A program made the translations under genes and the position numbers. Of a DNA stretch of 64,000 nucleotides, positions 55,758 through 64,000 are shown piece by piece. Below the pieces are notes generated by a model that saw only the letters and a list, made by a program, of their open reading frames with translations, searched no databases and had not been told where the DNA came from. How positions within the stretch are numbered: the first letter of the stretch is position 1; the number at the start of each line of letters is the position of its first letter. The stretch comes from Intrasporangiaceae bacterium URHB0013 (GTDB lineage: Bacteria > Actinomycetota > Actinomycetes > Actinomycetales > Dermatophilaceae), in NCBI GenBank assembly GCA_000620545.1, contig JIBA01000014.1, positions 1 through 64,000 of the forward strand, given 5' to 3'.

Positions 55758-56914
55758 GCCGGGTCCTCGTGGGCCACCTGGGGTGCCACCGACGAGGACG
55801 TATGCCGCGTCGCGGACTTCGCAGCCCGCCTGCCGGTTGCGCCGCCGCCGTCCGCCGCCGCACGGCGGGCGCGCTTCTGGGCCCGCGTGTCGTCACGCTC
55901 GTAGGCGTCGACGATGGCGCTGACCAGACGGTGCCGGACCACGTCGTGCGAGGTCAGCTCCGCGAAGTGGATGTCCTCGACGTCGCCGAGGATGTCGCGC
56001 ACGATCTTCAGCCCGGAGCGCGTGCCACCGGGAAGGTCGACCTGCGTGATGTCGCCGGTCACGACCATCTTCGAGCCGAAGCCGAGGCGGGTGAGGAACA
56101 TCTTCATCTGCTCGCTCGAGGTGTTCTGCGCCTCGTCGAGGATGATGAAGGCGTCGTTGAGCGAGCGGCCCCGCATGTATGCCAGCGGGGCCACCTCGAT
56201 GGTGCCGGCGGCCATGAGCTTGGGAATCGTCTCGGGCGAGACCATGTCGTGGAGCGCGTCGTAGAGCGGGCGCAGGTAGGGGTCGATCTTGTCGTTGAGC
56301 GTGCCCGGCAGGAACCCCAGGCGCTCGCCCGCCTCGACGGCAGGCCGGGTGAGGATGATCCGGTTGACCTGCTTGGCCTGCAGGGCCGCAACGGCCTTGG
56401 CCATCGCCAGGTAGGTCTTGCCGGTGCCGGCCGGGCCGATGCCGAAGACGATGGTGTGCTGGTCGATGGCGTCGACGTAGCGCTTCTGGTTGAGGGTCTT
56501 GGGCCGGATCGTGCGGCCGCGGCTGCTGACGATGTTCATCGTCAGCACATCGGCAGGCCGCTCCAGCGTCTGGCTTCGCAGCATCGAGATCGAGCGCTCG
56601 ACGGCATCGCGGTTCAGCGGCTGGCCGGTCTCGACGATGACGAGCAGCTCGTCGACGAGCGTGTCGATGATCTCGAGCTCGCCCGCGGGGCCCGTGAAGG
56701 TCATCTCGTTGCCGCGCACGTGCGTGTCGACGAGCGGGAACTGGCGCTCCATGGTGCGCAGCAGCTCGTCGCGGGGACCGAGGAGGGTGACCATGTCGAT
56801 CGGCGGCGGGATCTCGCGGGTCAGCACCGGCGTGTCACTGCCGCGGTGGCCGCCGAGGCTCTCGGGACGGTCGGGGGTGTCGGTCTCGGATGGTCGAGGT
56901 TGCGCGTCATTCAT
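55754..56914 (-). CDS. phoH: PhoH-like ATPase
   Basis: 386 residues. N-terminal KH-like region, then the P-loop [17 protein letters not shown] and Walker [14 protein letters not shown] with [12 protein letters not shown]. PhoH proteins are predicted RNA-handling ATPases. A C-terminal tail of about 40 charged residues is not conserved. It starts 12 bp after the S10-type peptidase gene. Confidence 0.94.
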   Translation of the reverse strand: MNDAQPRPSETDTPDRPESLGGHRGSDTPVLTREIPPPIDMVTLLGPRDELLRTMERQFPLVDTHVRGNEMTFTGPAGELEIIDTLVDELLVIVETGQPLNRDAVERSISMLRSQTLERPADVLTMNIVSSRGRTIRPKTLNQKRYVDAIDQHTIVFGIGPAGTGKTYLAMAKAVAALQAKQVNRIILTRPAVEAGERLGFLPGTLNDKIDPYLRPLYDALHDMVSPETIPKLMAAGTIEVAPLAYMRGRSLNDAFIILDEAQNTSSEQMKMFLTRLGFGSKMVVTGDITQVDLPGGTRSGLKIVRDILGDVEDIHFAELTSHDVVRHRLVSAIVDAYERDDTRAQKRARRAAADGGGATGRRAAKSATRHTSSSVAPQVAHEDPA

Positions 56915-56926
56915 CGTGGCACGAGT

Positions 56927-58459
56927 CTACGTGTCGCGGCCTGAGCTCCTCACCACGAAGTCGGCGAGGTCCTTGCTCTGCCGGACGCGCGAGGGCTCGT
57001 GGACGTACATCATGTGGCCGGCCTCGTAGTAGGCGTGCTCGATGTTCGCGAGGCGCTCGACGGGCAGCCGCAGGTGCGCCACGACGTCCTCGGCCGCGAA
57101 GTGGGGAGTGGCGCCGTCGTAGTAGCCGTACGCGATGTGCACCCTGAGGTGCGGGTTCTGGCGCATCGCACGCTCGAGCTTCGGGGACACGTCGACGGGC
57201 CGGCCCTCGAAGTCCTTGAACGACCACGGGTGCACGAGACGCGAGATCTGCTCGTAGTGCAGGTCGCTGCCATAGCCGAGCTCGTCGCGGACGTAGTGGT
57301 TCCAGGCCGCGGCGTAGGGCCCGGTGATGGCGTCGTGCGACGGGTCGGCGTCCATGTTCTCGGCGATGGCCGCCGCAGCCGGCCCCGTGAAGCGCGCGTC
57401 GAGACGCCCGACCGTGAGGCGCTCGTCACGCAGCAGCTCGGTGAAGTAGCGCCAGTGCTCGATGCGCAGGTCGGCCCGGTCGACGTAGTCCTCCGTCAGC
57501 CCGGAGAGCCGGGCCAGCGTCGACACCGCCGCTGCGCGCTCCGCGCTGGTCAGCCGGTGGCCGCGGGAGAGCACCCACGGGTAGTCGCGGACGGCATACT
57601 CCTGCGCCTCGTCGAGCACTGAACGCAGCGGGCGGCGGCCGTGCTTGCCGTGGAAGTGCGCCACGGCGGCATACGTCGGCAGGTAGAGGGCGTGCGCGCG
57701 GTCGTTGCGCTGGTTCTCGAAGTCGATCGAGCTGAGGTCGAGGACGCTGCTTATGAGGACGAGCCCGTTGAGGTACATCCCGTAGCGGGACTGGAGGTGC
57801 TCGGCGAGGGCCGCGCCGCGCAGCGTGCCGTAGGACTCGCCGACGATGAACTTCGGCGACATCCAGCGCCCGTGCCGTGAGGTCCACAGGCGGATCAGCT
57901 CGCCCACGGACTCGATGTCCTTCTGGTAGCCGTGGTACTCCCCCGGCTTGCCGCCCTCGACGGCCCGCGAGTAGCCGGTCGACATGGGGTCGATGAACAC
58001 GAGGTCGCTGACGGCGAGGAGCGACTCGGGGTTGTCGACGAGGTCGTACGGGGGCGGCTCGAGGGCGCCCACGTCACCGCTCACGACCCGGCGTGGGCCG
58101 AGCAGACCGAGGTGCAGCCAGACGCTCGAGCTGCCGGGGCCGCCGTTGAAGGCGAAGGTGACCGGTCGGGTCCGGGCCTCGGCGTCGTCGAGGACGTAGC
58201 TCGTCACCGAGAGCTCCGCGCGTGCCTTGTGGCCGCCGAAGGTGCCGTCCTTGTGCTCCTCCTCGCGCAGCACCACGCGGCCGGTCGTCGCGGTGTAGCG
58301 CAGCCTGCGGCGGCCGACCTTGAGGGTGTGCTGTGTGGTCACCAGGTCGTCGACGGGGTCGGGCGGCTTCGGCGCGGCGTCGACAGCCTTCGGGTCGGCG
58401 TCCTCGGATCCCGATGGCGCCGAAGGTTTTTCGTCCGTGCTCGAGCTCTCGTCGCTCAC
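56927..58459 (-). CDS. Serine carboxypeptidase-like (S10) protein
   Basis: 510 residues. FAFNGGPGSSSVWLHLG gives the oxyanion region, VGESYGTLRGAAL the catalytic Ser, then Asp near AYGYYDGATPH and His in AGHMMYVHEPS, as in S10 peptidases. There is no signal peptide: the N-terminus is an acidic, Ser-rich tail (DESSSTDEKPSAPSG), so it is likely cytoplasmic or exported by another route. It is inserted in the hinT-phoH pair usual elsewhere. ATG 58459 overlaps the hinT stop. Confidence 0.85.
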   Translation of the reverse strand: MSDESSSTDEKPSAPSGSEDADPKAVDAAPKPPDPVDDLVTTQHTLKVGRRRLRYTATTGRVVLREEEHKDGTFGGHKARAELSVTSYVLDDAEARTRPVTFAFNGGPGSSSVWLHLGLLGPRRVVSGDVGALEPPPYDLVDNPESLLAVSDLVFIDPMSTGYSRAVEGGKPGEYHGYQKDIESVGELIRLWTSRHGRWMSPKFIVGESYGTLRGAALAEHLQSRYGMYLNGLVLISSVLDLSSIDFENQRNDRAHALYLPTYAAVAHFHGKHGRRPLRSVLDEAQEYAVRDYPWVLSRGHRLTSAERAAAVSTLARLSGLTEDYVDRADLRIEHWRYFTELLRDERLTVGRLDARFTGPAAAAIAENMDADPSHDAITGPYAAAWNHYVRDELGYGSDLHYEQISRLVHPWSFKDFEGRPVDVSPKLERAMRQNPHLRVHIAYGYYDGATPHFAAEDVVAHLRLPVERLANIEHAYYEAGHMMYVHEPSRVRQSKDLADFVVRSSGRDT

Positions 58460-58815
58460 ACCATCTTCCCCTCGGTGAAGGCGGCACCGGCCAGCACGTG
58501 CACGTGCGCGTGGAAGATCGTCTGGCCAGCGTCGCTCCCGGTGTTGACGATCATCCGGTGCGCGTCGCCGACCCCCTCCAGCTCGGCCACGCGGGCAGCG
58601 AGCCGGAACACGTCGGCGAGGTCGTCGGCGGAGGCCGCCGCCAGCGCGCCGACGGTCGGCTCGTGGCGCTTCGGCACGACGAGGACGTGGATCGGCGCAG
58701 CGGGGGTGATGTCGCGGAAGGCGACCGACCGCTCGCTCTCGGCGACCCGGTCGGAGGGGATCTCACCGGCGACGATCTTGCAGAAGAGGCAGTCACGGGG
58801 GGTCTGCGAGGTCAT
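58456..58815 (-). CDS. hinT: HIT family protein
   Basis: 119 residues with the triad HAHVHVLAG plus FCKIVAGEIPSDRV at the start and IHVLVVPKRH. It hydrolyses nucleotide-amine bonds. TAGGGT (58827 to 58822) ends 6 nt before ATG 58815, so the gene is probably leaderless. Confidence 0.94.
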   Translation of the reverse strand: MTSQTPRDCLFCKIVAGEIPSDRVAESERSVAFRDITPAAPIHVLVVPKRHEPTVGALAAASADDLADVFRLAARVAELEGVGDAHRMIVNTGSDAGQTIFHAHVHVLAGAAFTEGKMV

Positions 58816-58943
58816 GAGTGCACCCTAGGCACGTCGTCGGCGGCGCGCACCCACGATGCACCGTCACATCCGCGACATTCCGGCCCTCGACGTGTCAACC
58901 TCGGGCTGCAGCCGCGCGTCATCTGTCCGTGAGAACGTTGGGT

Positions 58944-59621
58944 ATGCCGGCCGGCCAGCTCAGTGACCCCGGGGCCTCCCGGGCCGCTGGTCGTCGCGTC
59001 ACGAGGGCCACGCGGCCCCCGGCGCACGGCCCGCAGGGCGGGCATGGCCCGGAGGGCGGGCATGACCCGGAGGCCTTGCGCGGCGGTGTCGAGCTGCCGA
59101 CCGACCCGGACGTCGCGATCGCCGAGCTCTACCACGCCCACTGGCACCGGCTCGTGCGCCTGGCCTGGCTCCTGCTCCGTGACCAGCTCGCGGCGGAGGA
59201 CGTCGTCCAGGACGCGTTCGTCGCCACCCACCGCAGCTGGTCCGCCATCCGGGACGGCGGCCGCGTCGTCGGCTACCTCCAGACGTCGGTCGTCAACGGG
59301 TGCCGTTCGGTCCAGCGCCACAACGTGGTGGTCGACCGCCAGAACGTCCGGGAGGCCACCGCAGCAGACGCGCCCGGCCGTGGCAGCCACGGCAGCGCCG
59401 AGACCCAGGCTCTCCACGCGGCCGAGCGCGATGCCGTCATGGACGCCCTGCGCACGCTGCCCGCGCGCCAGCGGGAGGTGCTGGTCCTGCGCTACTACTC
59501 CGACCTGTCCGAAGCCCAGATCGCCCACGCCCTCGAGATCTCCCCCGGTGCCGTGAAGACCCACGCCCACCGCGGCCTGACGGCCCTACGCCGCACCATC
59601 GAACCCCTGGAGCTGTCATGA
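58944..59621 (+). CDS. ECF-type RNA polymerase sigma factor
   Basis: 225 residues from ATG 58944. Region 2 (ELYHAHWHRLVRLAWLLLRDQLAAEDVVQDAFVATHRSW) and region 4 (TLPARQREVLVLRYYSDLSEAQIAHALEISPGAVKTHAHRGL) are complete. The N-terminal 50 residues are an extension of repeated Gly/His/Pro motifs (QGGHGPEGGHDPE) before region 2, unusual for the family. It is followed by the membrane gene with an ATGA overlap, as if paired with an anti-sigma factor. Confidence 0.92.
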   Translation: MPAGQLSDPGASRAAGRRVTRATRPPAHGPQGGHGPEGGHDPEALRGGVELPTDPDVAIAELYHAHWHRLVRLAWLLLRDQLAAEDVVQDAFVATHRSWSAIRDGGRVVGYLQTSVVNGCRSVQRHNVVVDRQNVREATAADAPGRGSHGSAETQALHAAERDAVMDALRTLPARQREVLVLRYYSDLSEAQIAHALEISPGAVKTHAHRGLTALRRTIEPLELS

Positions 59622-60805
59622 ATTCCGACCCGACCCGCCCGGGCGACCCACCCGCCGACGAGCCGGTCGTCATCGGAGCGGGCCTGCGCCCCGTCGAGGA
59701 CCGGCTGCGCCGTTCCCTCGACGCCGAGGCGCGCTCGATCACGCCGACCGACCGGCTCGGCGCCATCCTCACGGAGGCGCACTCATCGGACCGGGTCGGC
59801 TCGGGCTCGGAGGCCAGGCACCACCGGTGGCTCGTGCCCGCGGTGGCGGCAGCCGCCGCCGTGCTCGTCGCCGGCACCGTCTGGGCCGTGAACCGCCCGC
59901 CGACGCAGACGCCGTCGGTCGCCGCCACCCCCACCGAGGTGGTCAGCTCGACCTCGCCGGCATCCTCCCCCACGCCGTCCAGCGCACCGTCGAACATTCC
60001 TACCCAGACGGCCCAACGGCCGACCACGCCGCTGACCACACCGCCGACGACGAACGTCCAGCCACCGACCACGACCGCCGTGACCGTGCCCGTCTACTAC
60101 CTCGGTCCGGTCGGGGCGGGCAGCAACCGGCTCCGACTCTTCCGCGAGTTCGTGCCGGCCCGCGTCACGGCGCCCGCGACGGCTGAGGGCCGGGCCCTGG
60201 CTGCGCTTCGCCTCGCGATGGGCGCACCCCCGAAAGGTGCCTCCTACTCCTCCGCCTGGTCCGGGGTGACCCCCGAGTCGGTGGCGCTCGATGCCGACGC
60301 CATCACGGTCCGGCTGTCGGCGGGCACGTCGAGCGCGGACGCTCTGGCCACGGAGCAGCTCGGCTGGACCGTCCAGGCCGCACTGGGCAAGGCCCTACCC
60401 GTCCGCTTCGAGCTCGCCGACGGCGGCACCGAGGTCTCGCCGGGCCACCCGGTCTCGTCTCCCTTCACCCGGCCCACCGACCCGGTCGCGGTGCTCGACC
60501 AGGTCGCGCCCATCTGGGTCGACGAGCCGGCCCGCGGCTCGGCCGTCGAGGCCGGGTCACGGCTCGTCGTCAAGGGCGTCGCCAGCACGTTCGAGGCCAA
60601 CGTCGAGTGGGAGCTGCTCCGCGACGGCCAGACCGTCGACAACGGCTTCACGACGGCCTCGGAGGCGGCCCCGGCGCGTGGCGCGTACCGCTTCACGACC
60701 AAGAAGCCGCTCGAAGCCGGCACCTACGTCGTGCGCGTCTTCGAGAGCAGCGCGAAGGACGGCTCGACCGTCGCCGAGGTGCTCGTCCCCGTCACCGCCC
60801 GCTGA
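59618..60805 (+). CDS. Membrane protein with GerMN and Gmad2-like domains, coupled to the sigma factor
   Basis: 395 residues. A cytoplasmic tail of about 70, one membrane segment at about 72-88 (WLVPAVAAAAAVLVAG), a Thr/Pro linker (to about 150), then a GerMN-type domain (about 155-280, starting VYYLGPVGAGSNRLRLFREF) and a Gmad2 Ig-like domain (about 290-395). The family pairing in LpqB/GerM-like proteins is known. The position after an ECF sigma gene, and the cytoplasmic tail, suggest an anti-sigma role, but the tail has no zinc-binding motif. Confidence 0.8.
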   Translation: MNSDPTRPGDPPADEPVVIGAGLRPVEDRLRRSLDAEARSITPTDRLGAILTEAHSSDRVGSGSEARHHRWLVPAVAAAAAVLVAGTVWAVNRPPTQTPSVAATPTEVVSSTSPASSPTPSSAPSNIPTQTAQRPTTPLTTPPTTNVQPPTTTAVTVPVYYLGPVGAGSNRLRLFREFVPARVTAPATAEGRALAALRLAMGAPPKGASYSSAWSGVTPESVALDADAITVRLSAGTSSADALATEQLGWTVQAALGKALPVRFELADGGTEVSPGHPVSSPFTRPTDPVAVLDQVAPIWVDEPARGSAVEAGSRLVVKGVASTFEANVEWELLRDGQTVDNGFTTASEAAPARGAYRFTTKKPLEAGTYVVRVFESSAKDGSTVAEVLVPVTAR

Positions 60806-60827
60806 CCCGCCCCCCTTGCCCGCCCGT

Positions 60828-61220
60828 TCGAGGTGATCCCGACACCCACCCCGATACCGAGATCACCTCGAACCGCAGGGGTCTCCTGGGTCGAGGTGAT
60901 GGCGACACCCTAGTCAGTCCCACAATCACCTCGAACCGCAAACTGAGTCTCCCGCGAATCGCTGGCGGAGGTCTCGCGGGTCGAGGTGATGGCGACACCC
61001 GCGTCAGGCCCGCGATCACCTCAAACCGCAGGCGGAGGTCTCCTGGGTCGAGGTGATCCCGACACCCACCCCGGTATCGAGATCACCTCGAACCGCAGGC
61101 GGGTCTCCTGGTCGAGGTGATGGCGACACCGACGTCAGTGCCGAGATCACCTCGAACCGCAGGGGGAGTCGCCGGGTCGAGGTGAGGGCGACACCGACGT
61201 CAGTCCCACGATCACCTCGA
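60828..61220. repeat. Six tandem 44-nt hairpin units between convergent genes
   Basis: Units at 60828-60871, 60891-60934, 60981-61024, 61048-61091, 61112-61155 and 61177-61220, every one exactly 44 nt. Arms are TCGAGGTGAT and ATCACCTCGA (unit 3 ends CTCAA, unit 6 starts with GTGAG) around a 24-nt centre with CGACACC. Spacers begin ACCGCA and often include a CTCCTGG or similar. Starts are 63-67 bp apart except one of 90. There is no gene in 60806-61255. Confidence 0.9.
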
Positions 61221-61255
61221 ACCATGGGAGGCGAGCTGGGGGGGCGCGTATGCCG

Positions 61256-61999
61256 TCAGCGCCAGCGGGTGCGCGCGCTGAGGACCGCGAGGGCTGCGGG
61301 ACCGGCGGACGACGCACGCAGGATCGTCGACCCGAGGCGGACCGACCGCGCCCCGGCAGCCTGCAGGGCCTCGATCTCGCGGTCGGTGATGCCGCCCTCG
61401 GGGCCCACGACCACGAGCACGTCACCCGACGCGGGCAGCTCCACGGACGCGAGCGGCTCGGCCGCCTCCTCATGGAGCACAAGCGTGAGCGCCGATGCCC
61501 CCACCCGGGCGACGAGCGGGGCGAGCCCGACCGCGGGGGACGTCGACGGCATCCGCGATCGACGGGACTGCTTGGTCGCCCGCGCCACGACGGCTGCCCA
61601 TCTCGCGAGCGACTTCGCGGCCCGGTCGCCGCGCCAGACGACGACGGACCGCTCGGCCTGCCACGGCACGACCTCGTCGACGCCGAGCTCGGTGGCGGCC
61701 TCGATCGCCTGCTCGTCGCGGTCGCCCTTGGCGAGGGCCTGGACGAGCACGAACCGTGGTGCCGGCTCCGGCTCGTCGGTGACGCCGAGGACGCGGCCGC
61801 GCACCCATGCCCGGTCGACGTCGGTGGCCTCGAGCAGCACTCGGCGGCCGGCACCGTCGGCGACGAAGTAGCGCTCGCCGGGGCGGATGCGCACCACAGC
61901 CGCTGCGTGGCGGCCCTCGTCACCCTCGAGGAGCAGCGACGACCCGGGGACGGCCTCGGCTACCGCGCCCGGCTCGCCGAGGAAGAGCTGGTGGGTCAC
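61256..61999 (-). CDS. rsmE: 16S rRNA (uracil1498-N3)-methyltransferase
   Basis: 247 residues. An N-terminal PUA-like domain (HQLFLGEPGAVAEAV, HAAAVVRIRPGERYFV) precedes the SPOUT methyltransferase fold with VVVGPEGGITDREIEALQAAG and VRLGSTILRASSAGPAAL. It methylates U1498 of 16S rRNA. It is downstream of dnaJ by 18 bp, same strand. Confidence 0.95.
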   Translation of the reverse strand: MTHQLFLGEPGAVAEAVPGSSLLLEGDEGRHAAAVVRIRPGERYFVADGAGRRVLLEATDVDRAWVRGRVLGVTDEPEPAPRFVLVQALAKGDRDEQAIEAATELGVDEVVPWQAERSVVVWRGDRAAKSLARWAAVVARATKQSRRSRMPSTSPAVGLAPLVARVGASALTLVLHEEAAEPLASVELPASGDVLVVVGPEGGITDREIEALQAAGARSVRLGSTILRASSAGPAALAVLSARTRWR

Positions 62000-62017
62000 C
62001 GTGGCCTCACGCCCGGA

Positions 62018-63151
62018 TCACTTCTCCTTGAAGGCGTCGCGCAGCTTGCCGAAGAGACCCTTGTTGGCCGGCGTCAGCCGGCCCTCGGGACGTTCCTCGC
62101 CGCGCAGGGCCGCGAACTGGCGCAGCACCTCCTGCTGCTCCTCGGTCAGGCGGGTCGGGGTCTGCACCGTGGCGTGGACCAGCAGGTCGCCCCGACCGCC
62201 GTGACGCAGGTGGGTCACGCCCAGACCGCGCAGGGTCAGCACGTCGCCGCTCTGGGTGCCTGCCTTGATCTCGAGGTCCTGCATGCCGTCGAACGTGGCG
62301 AGCTTGAAGCTCGTCCCCAGTGCGGCCGCAGCCATGGGCAGCTCGACGCTGCAGTGCAGGTCATCACCGCGGCGGGTGTACGTCTCGTGGTTGACCACCC
62401 GGATCTCGACGTAGAGGTCGGCCCTGGGTCCGTTGCCCGGTCCGACCTCTCCCTCGCCGGTCAGCTGGATGCGCGTGCCGGTGTCGACTCCGGCGGGCAC
62501 CTTGAGCTTGAGCGAGCGGCGGGTGCGGACGCGGCCGTCGCCGGAGCAGTCGTGGCACGGGTCCGTGAGGGTCGAGCCGAAGCCCTGGCAGTTGACGCAC
62601 GGGCGCGAGGTCATCACCTGGCCGAGGAAGCTGCGCTGGATCTGCTGGACCTCGCCGGCGCCCTTGCAGATCGCGCAGGTCTGGCGCCCGGTGCCGGGCT
62701 CGGCGCCGTCGCCGTCGCAGCGGGTGCACCCCACGGCCGTGTCGAGCGTCAGCTCCTCCTCGGAGCCGAAGACCGCCTTGGAGAGGTCGATGTCGAGGCG
62801 CACGAGCGCGTCCTGACCCCGCTGGACGCGTGCCCGCGGCCCGCGGGTGCCGGCCTGAGCACCTGCGCCGAAGAAGGCGTCCATGACGTCGCTGAACGAG
62901 AAACCTTGTCCCGCGCCGTAACCGGCGCCGCCACCTGAGGCGAACGGGTCGGCGCCCATGTCGAACGACTGGCGCTTCTGCGGGTCGGAGAGCACGTCGT
63001 AGGCCTGCGAGACCCGCTTGAACTCCTCCTCGGCCTCGGCGCCGGGGTTCACATCCGGGTGCAGCCTGCGGGCGAGTCGACGGTAGGCCTTCTTGATCTC
63101 CTCCTGGCTCGCGTCACGCGAGACCCCGAGGACGGCGTAGTAGTCGTTCAA
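62018..63151 (-). CDS. dnaJ: Chaperone DnaJ
   Basis: 377 residues. The J domain with HPD in [11 protein letters not shown], a Gly/Phe-rich linker (about 75-100), then four zinc repeats [24 protein letters not shown] and CHDCSGDG, and the two C-terminal substrate domains. It stimulates DnaK. The pairing with hrcA identifies it as the actinobacterial DnaJ2. Confidence 0.95.
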   Translation of the reverse strand: MNDYYAVLGVSRDASQEEIKKAYRRLARRLHPDVNPGAEAEEEFKRVSQAYDVLSDPQKRQSFDMGADPFASGGGAGYGAGQGFSFSDVMDAFFGAGAQAGTRGPRARVQRGQDALVRLDIDLSKAVFGSEEELTLDTAVGCTRCDGDGAEPGTGRQTCAICKGAGEVQQIQRSFLGQVMTSRPCVNCQGFGSTLTDPCHDCSGDGRVRTRRSLKLKVPAGVDTGTRIQLTGEGEVGPGNGPRADLYVEIRVVNHETYTRRGDDLHCSVELPMAAAALGTSFKLATFDGMQDLEIKAGTQSGDVLTLRGLGVTHLRHGGRGDLLVHATVQTPTRLTEEQQEVLRQFAALRGEERPEGRLTPANKGLFGKLRDAFKEK

Positions 63152-63232
63152 GCTCAGCTTCCTTTGGTACGTGGTGCTTTCGGTTCCGGCGCGGCGCTGC
63201 GCCGGCGGACTGGCCGCGGTGGTGCAGCTGGG

Positions 63233-64000
63233 TCAGGTGGCCTGGTTCTCGTCGAGGATCTCGGAGACGTAGCGGGCGACGGCCCGGACCGAGGCCATGG
63301 TCGTCGGGTAGTCCATCCGCGTGGGGCCGAGCACCCCCAGGCTGGCGACCCGCTCGGCACCGGAGCCGTAGCCCATCGACACGAGAGACGTGGACTGGAG
63401 ACCGGTCACGGGGTTCTCGGAGCCGATGCGCACCGAGACGAGGTCCGGGTCGTCGCCGAGCTGGCCGAGCAGGCGCAGCAGGGTGACGTGCTCCTCGAGG
63501 GCCTCGAGGATCGGGCCGATCGTGCGCTGGAAGTCGGTCCCGGCGCGTGCGAGGTTGGCCTGGCCGGCGAGGACGACGCGCTCCTCGCGCTCCTCGACGA
63601 GGGCATCACCGAGGGCGGACACGACCGCCTCCATCGCCGCGCGGTCGGCCTCGTCGACGTCGTCGACGAGGCGTCGCAGCCGGGTCGCAGCGACGGTGAA
63701 CGGCACGCCGGCCGCCACCTCGTTGATGCGCGCCCGGACCGAGGCGACCAGCGCCTCACCGGTCGCGTCGGACAGCACGCGACCGGTGTCGACGACGCGC
63801 TGCTCGACGCGGCCGGTGTTGACGATGAGCACGATCATCAGGTGCGACGAGCCCATCGGGACGAGCTCGATGTGCCGCACCGTCGACCGTGTGAGCGAGG
63901 GGTACTGCACGACGGCGACCTGACGGGTGAGGCTGGCGAGGAGGCGCACCGTGCGGTCGACGACGTCGTCGAGGTCGACGGCGCCCTCGAGGAACTGGCC
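63233..64000 (-). CDS. hrcA: Heat-inducible repressor HrcA (C-terminal part)
   Basis: The gene continues past the window end; 255 residues are visible. The segments [51 protein letters not shown] and the terminal [28 protein letters not shown] are typical of the HrcA dimerisation and inserted domains. It represses heat-shock genes at CIRCE. The DNA-binding domain and start lie outside the window. Followed by dnaJ after 81 bp. Confidence 0.92.
   Translation of the reverse strand, partial: GQFLEGAVDLDDVVDRTVRLLASLTRQVAVVQYPSLTRSTVRHIELVPMGSSHLMIVLIVNTGRVEQRVVDTGRVLSDATGEALVASVRARINEVAAGVPFTVAATRLRRLVDDVDEADRAAMEAVVSALGDALVEEREERVVLAGQANLARAGTDFQRTIGPILEALEEHVTLLRLLGQLGDDPDLVSVRIGSENPVTGLQSTSLVSMGYGSGAERVASLGVLGPTRMDYPTTMASVRAVARYVSEILDENQAT

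Noticed and set aside
60806..61255. CRISPR array reading of the 44-nt repeats
   Set aside because: Units are imperfect hairpins with variable centres, spacers are about 20 nt and partly conserved, and there are no cas genes.

Overview
This is chromosomal DNA from a high-GC Gram-positive actinobacterium. Gene content and style suggest Intrasporangiaceae/Dermatophilaceae or close relatives: about 70% GC, GTG and TTG starts, many leaderless promoters, a mycothiol-type enzyme, actinobacterial gluABCD, and the hrcA-dnaJ-rsmE-hinT-phoH-ybeY-corC-era / recO-uppS / dgt-dnaG block. Assignment below phylum is inference. No phage, insertion sequence or CRISPR array was seen.

Region 1 (1-24,400) is an accessory locus for secreted and copper proteins. 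It holds a secreted PxKF-motif protein, a 1094-residue SARP/BTAD regulator with ATPase, a NarL-type response regulator, a DesK/NarX-like histidine kinase, a receiver-only protein, a multicopper oxidase followed directly by a signal peptidase I, a secreted PKD-like protein, a CopD-like membrane protein, a Met/His-containing membrane-anchored protein, a 2381-residue membrane-anchored protein with three multicopper-oxidase-like modules, and a PAS-GGDEF protein. Five promoters here share one architecture: TTTCAC and an NNTSAC hexamer at an 11-bp period, then an xAxxxT -10 hexamer starting 27 bp from the first T. That geometry is the one expected for SARP activators, and the promoters head all five secreted or copper transcription units. 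I infer one regulon, probably controlled by the SARP at 3510. I consider this the most likely undescribed system in the window.

Region 2 (24,400-30,300) has a long intergenic stretch, a secreted M23 peptidase with a Thr/Pro tail, the glutamate ABC transporter gluABCD, a strong shared terminator and tRNA-Asn(GTT) on the minus strand.

Region 3 (30,300-40,650) is housekeeping: a small conserved protein with dnaG, then dgt, a 43-residue basic protein, a YdeI/OmpD-associated protein, dusB, an alpha/beta hydrolase, a double-rhodanese sulfurtransferase, glyS and a small membrane protein.

Region 4 (40,650-52,400) has the zinc-uptake operon znuACB-zur behind a Zur-box promoter, uppS and recO, alkB under an SOS box, a mycothiol-type enzyme, gnd, a polytopic membrane protein and leuA with a leader-peptide attenuator.

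Region 5 (52,500-64,000) has a VOC protein, a minus-strand run (hinT, S10-type peptidase, phoH, ybeY, corC-like, era), an ECF sigma factor with a GerMN/Gmad2 membrane protein, and rsmE, dnaJ and partial hrcA.

Three kinds of hairpin repeat sit between convergent gene ends (38770-38839, 44064-44185, 60828-61220). The last is six copies of an exactly 44-nt hairpin. The heptamer GTATGCC is strikingly frequent throughout.
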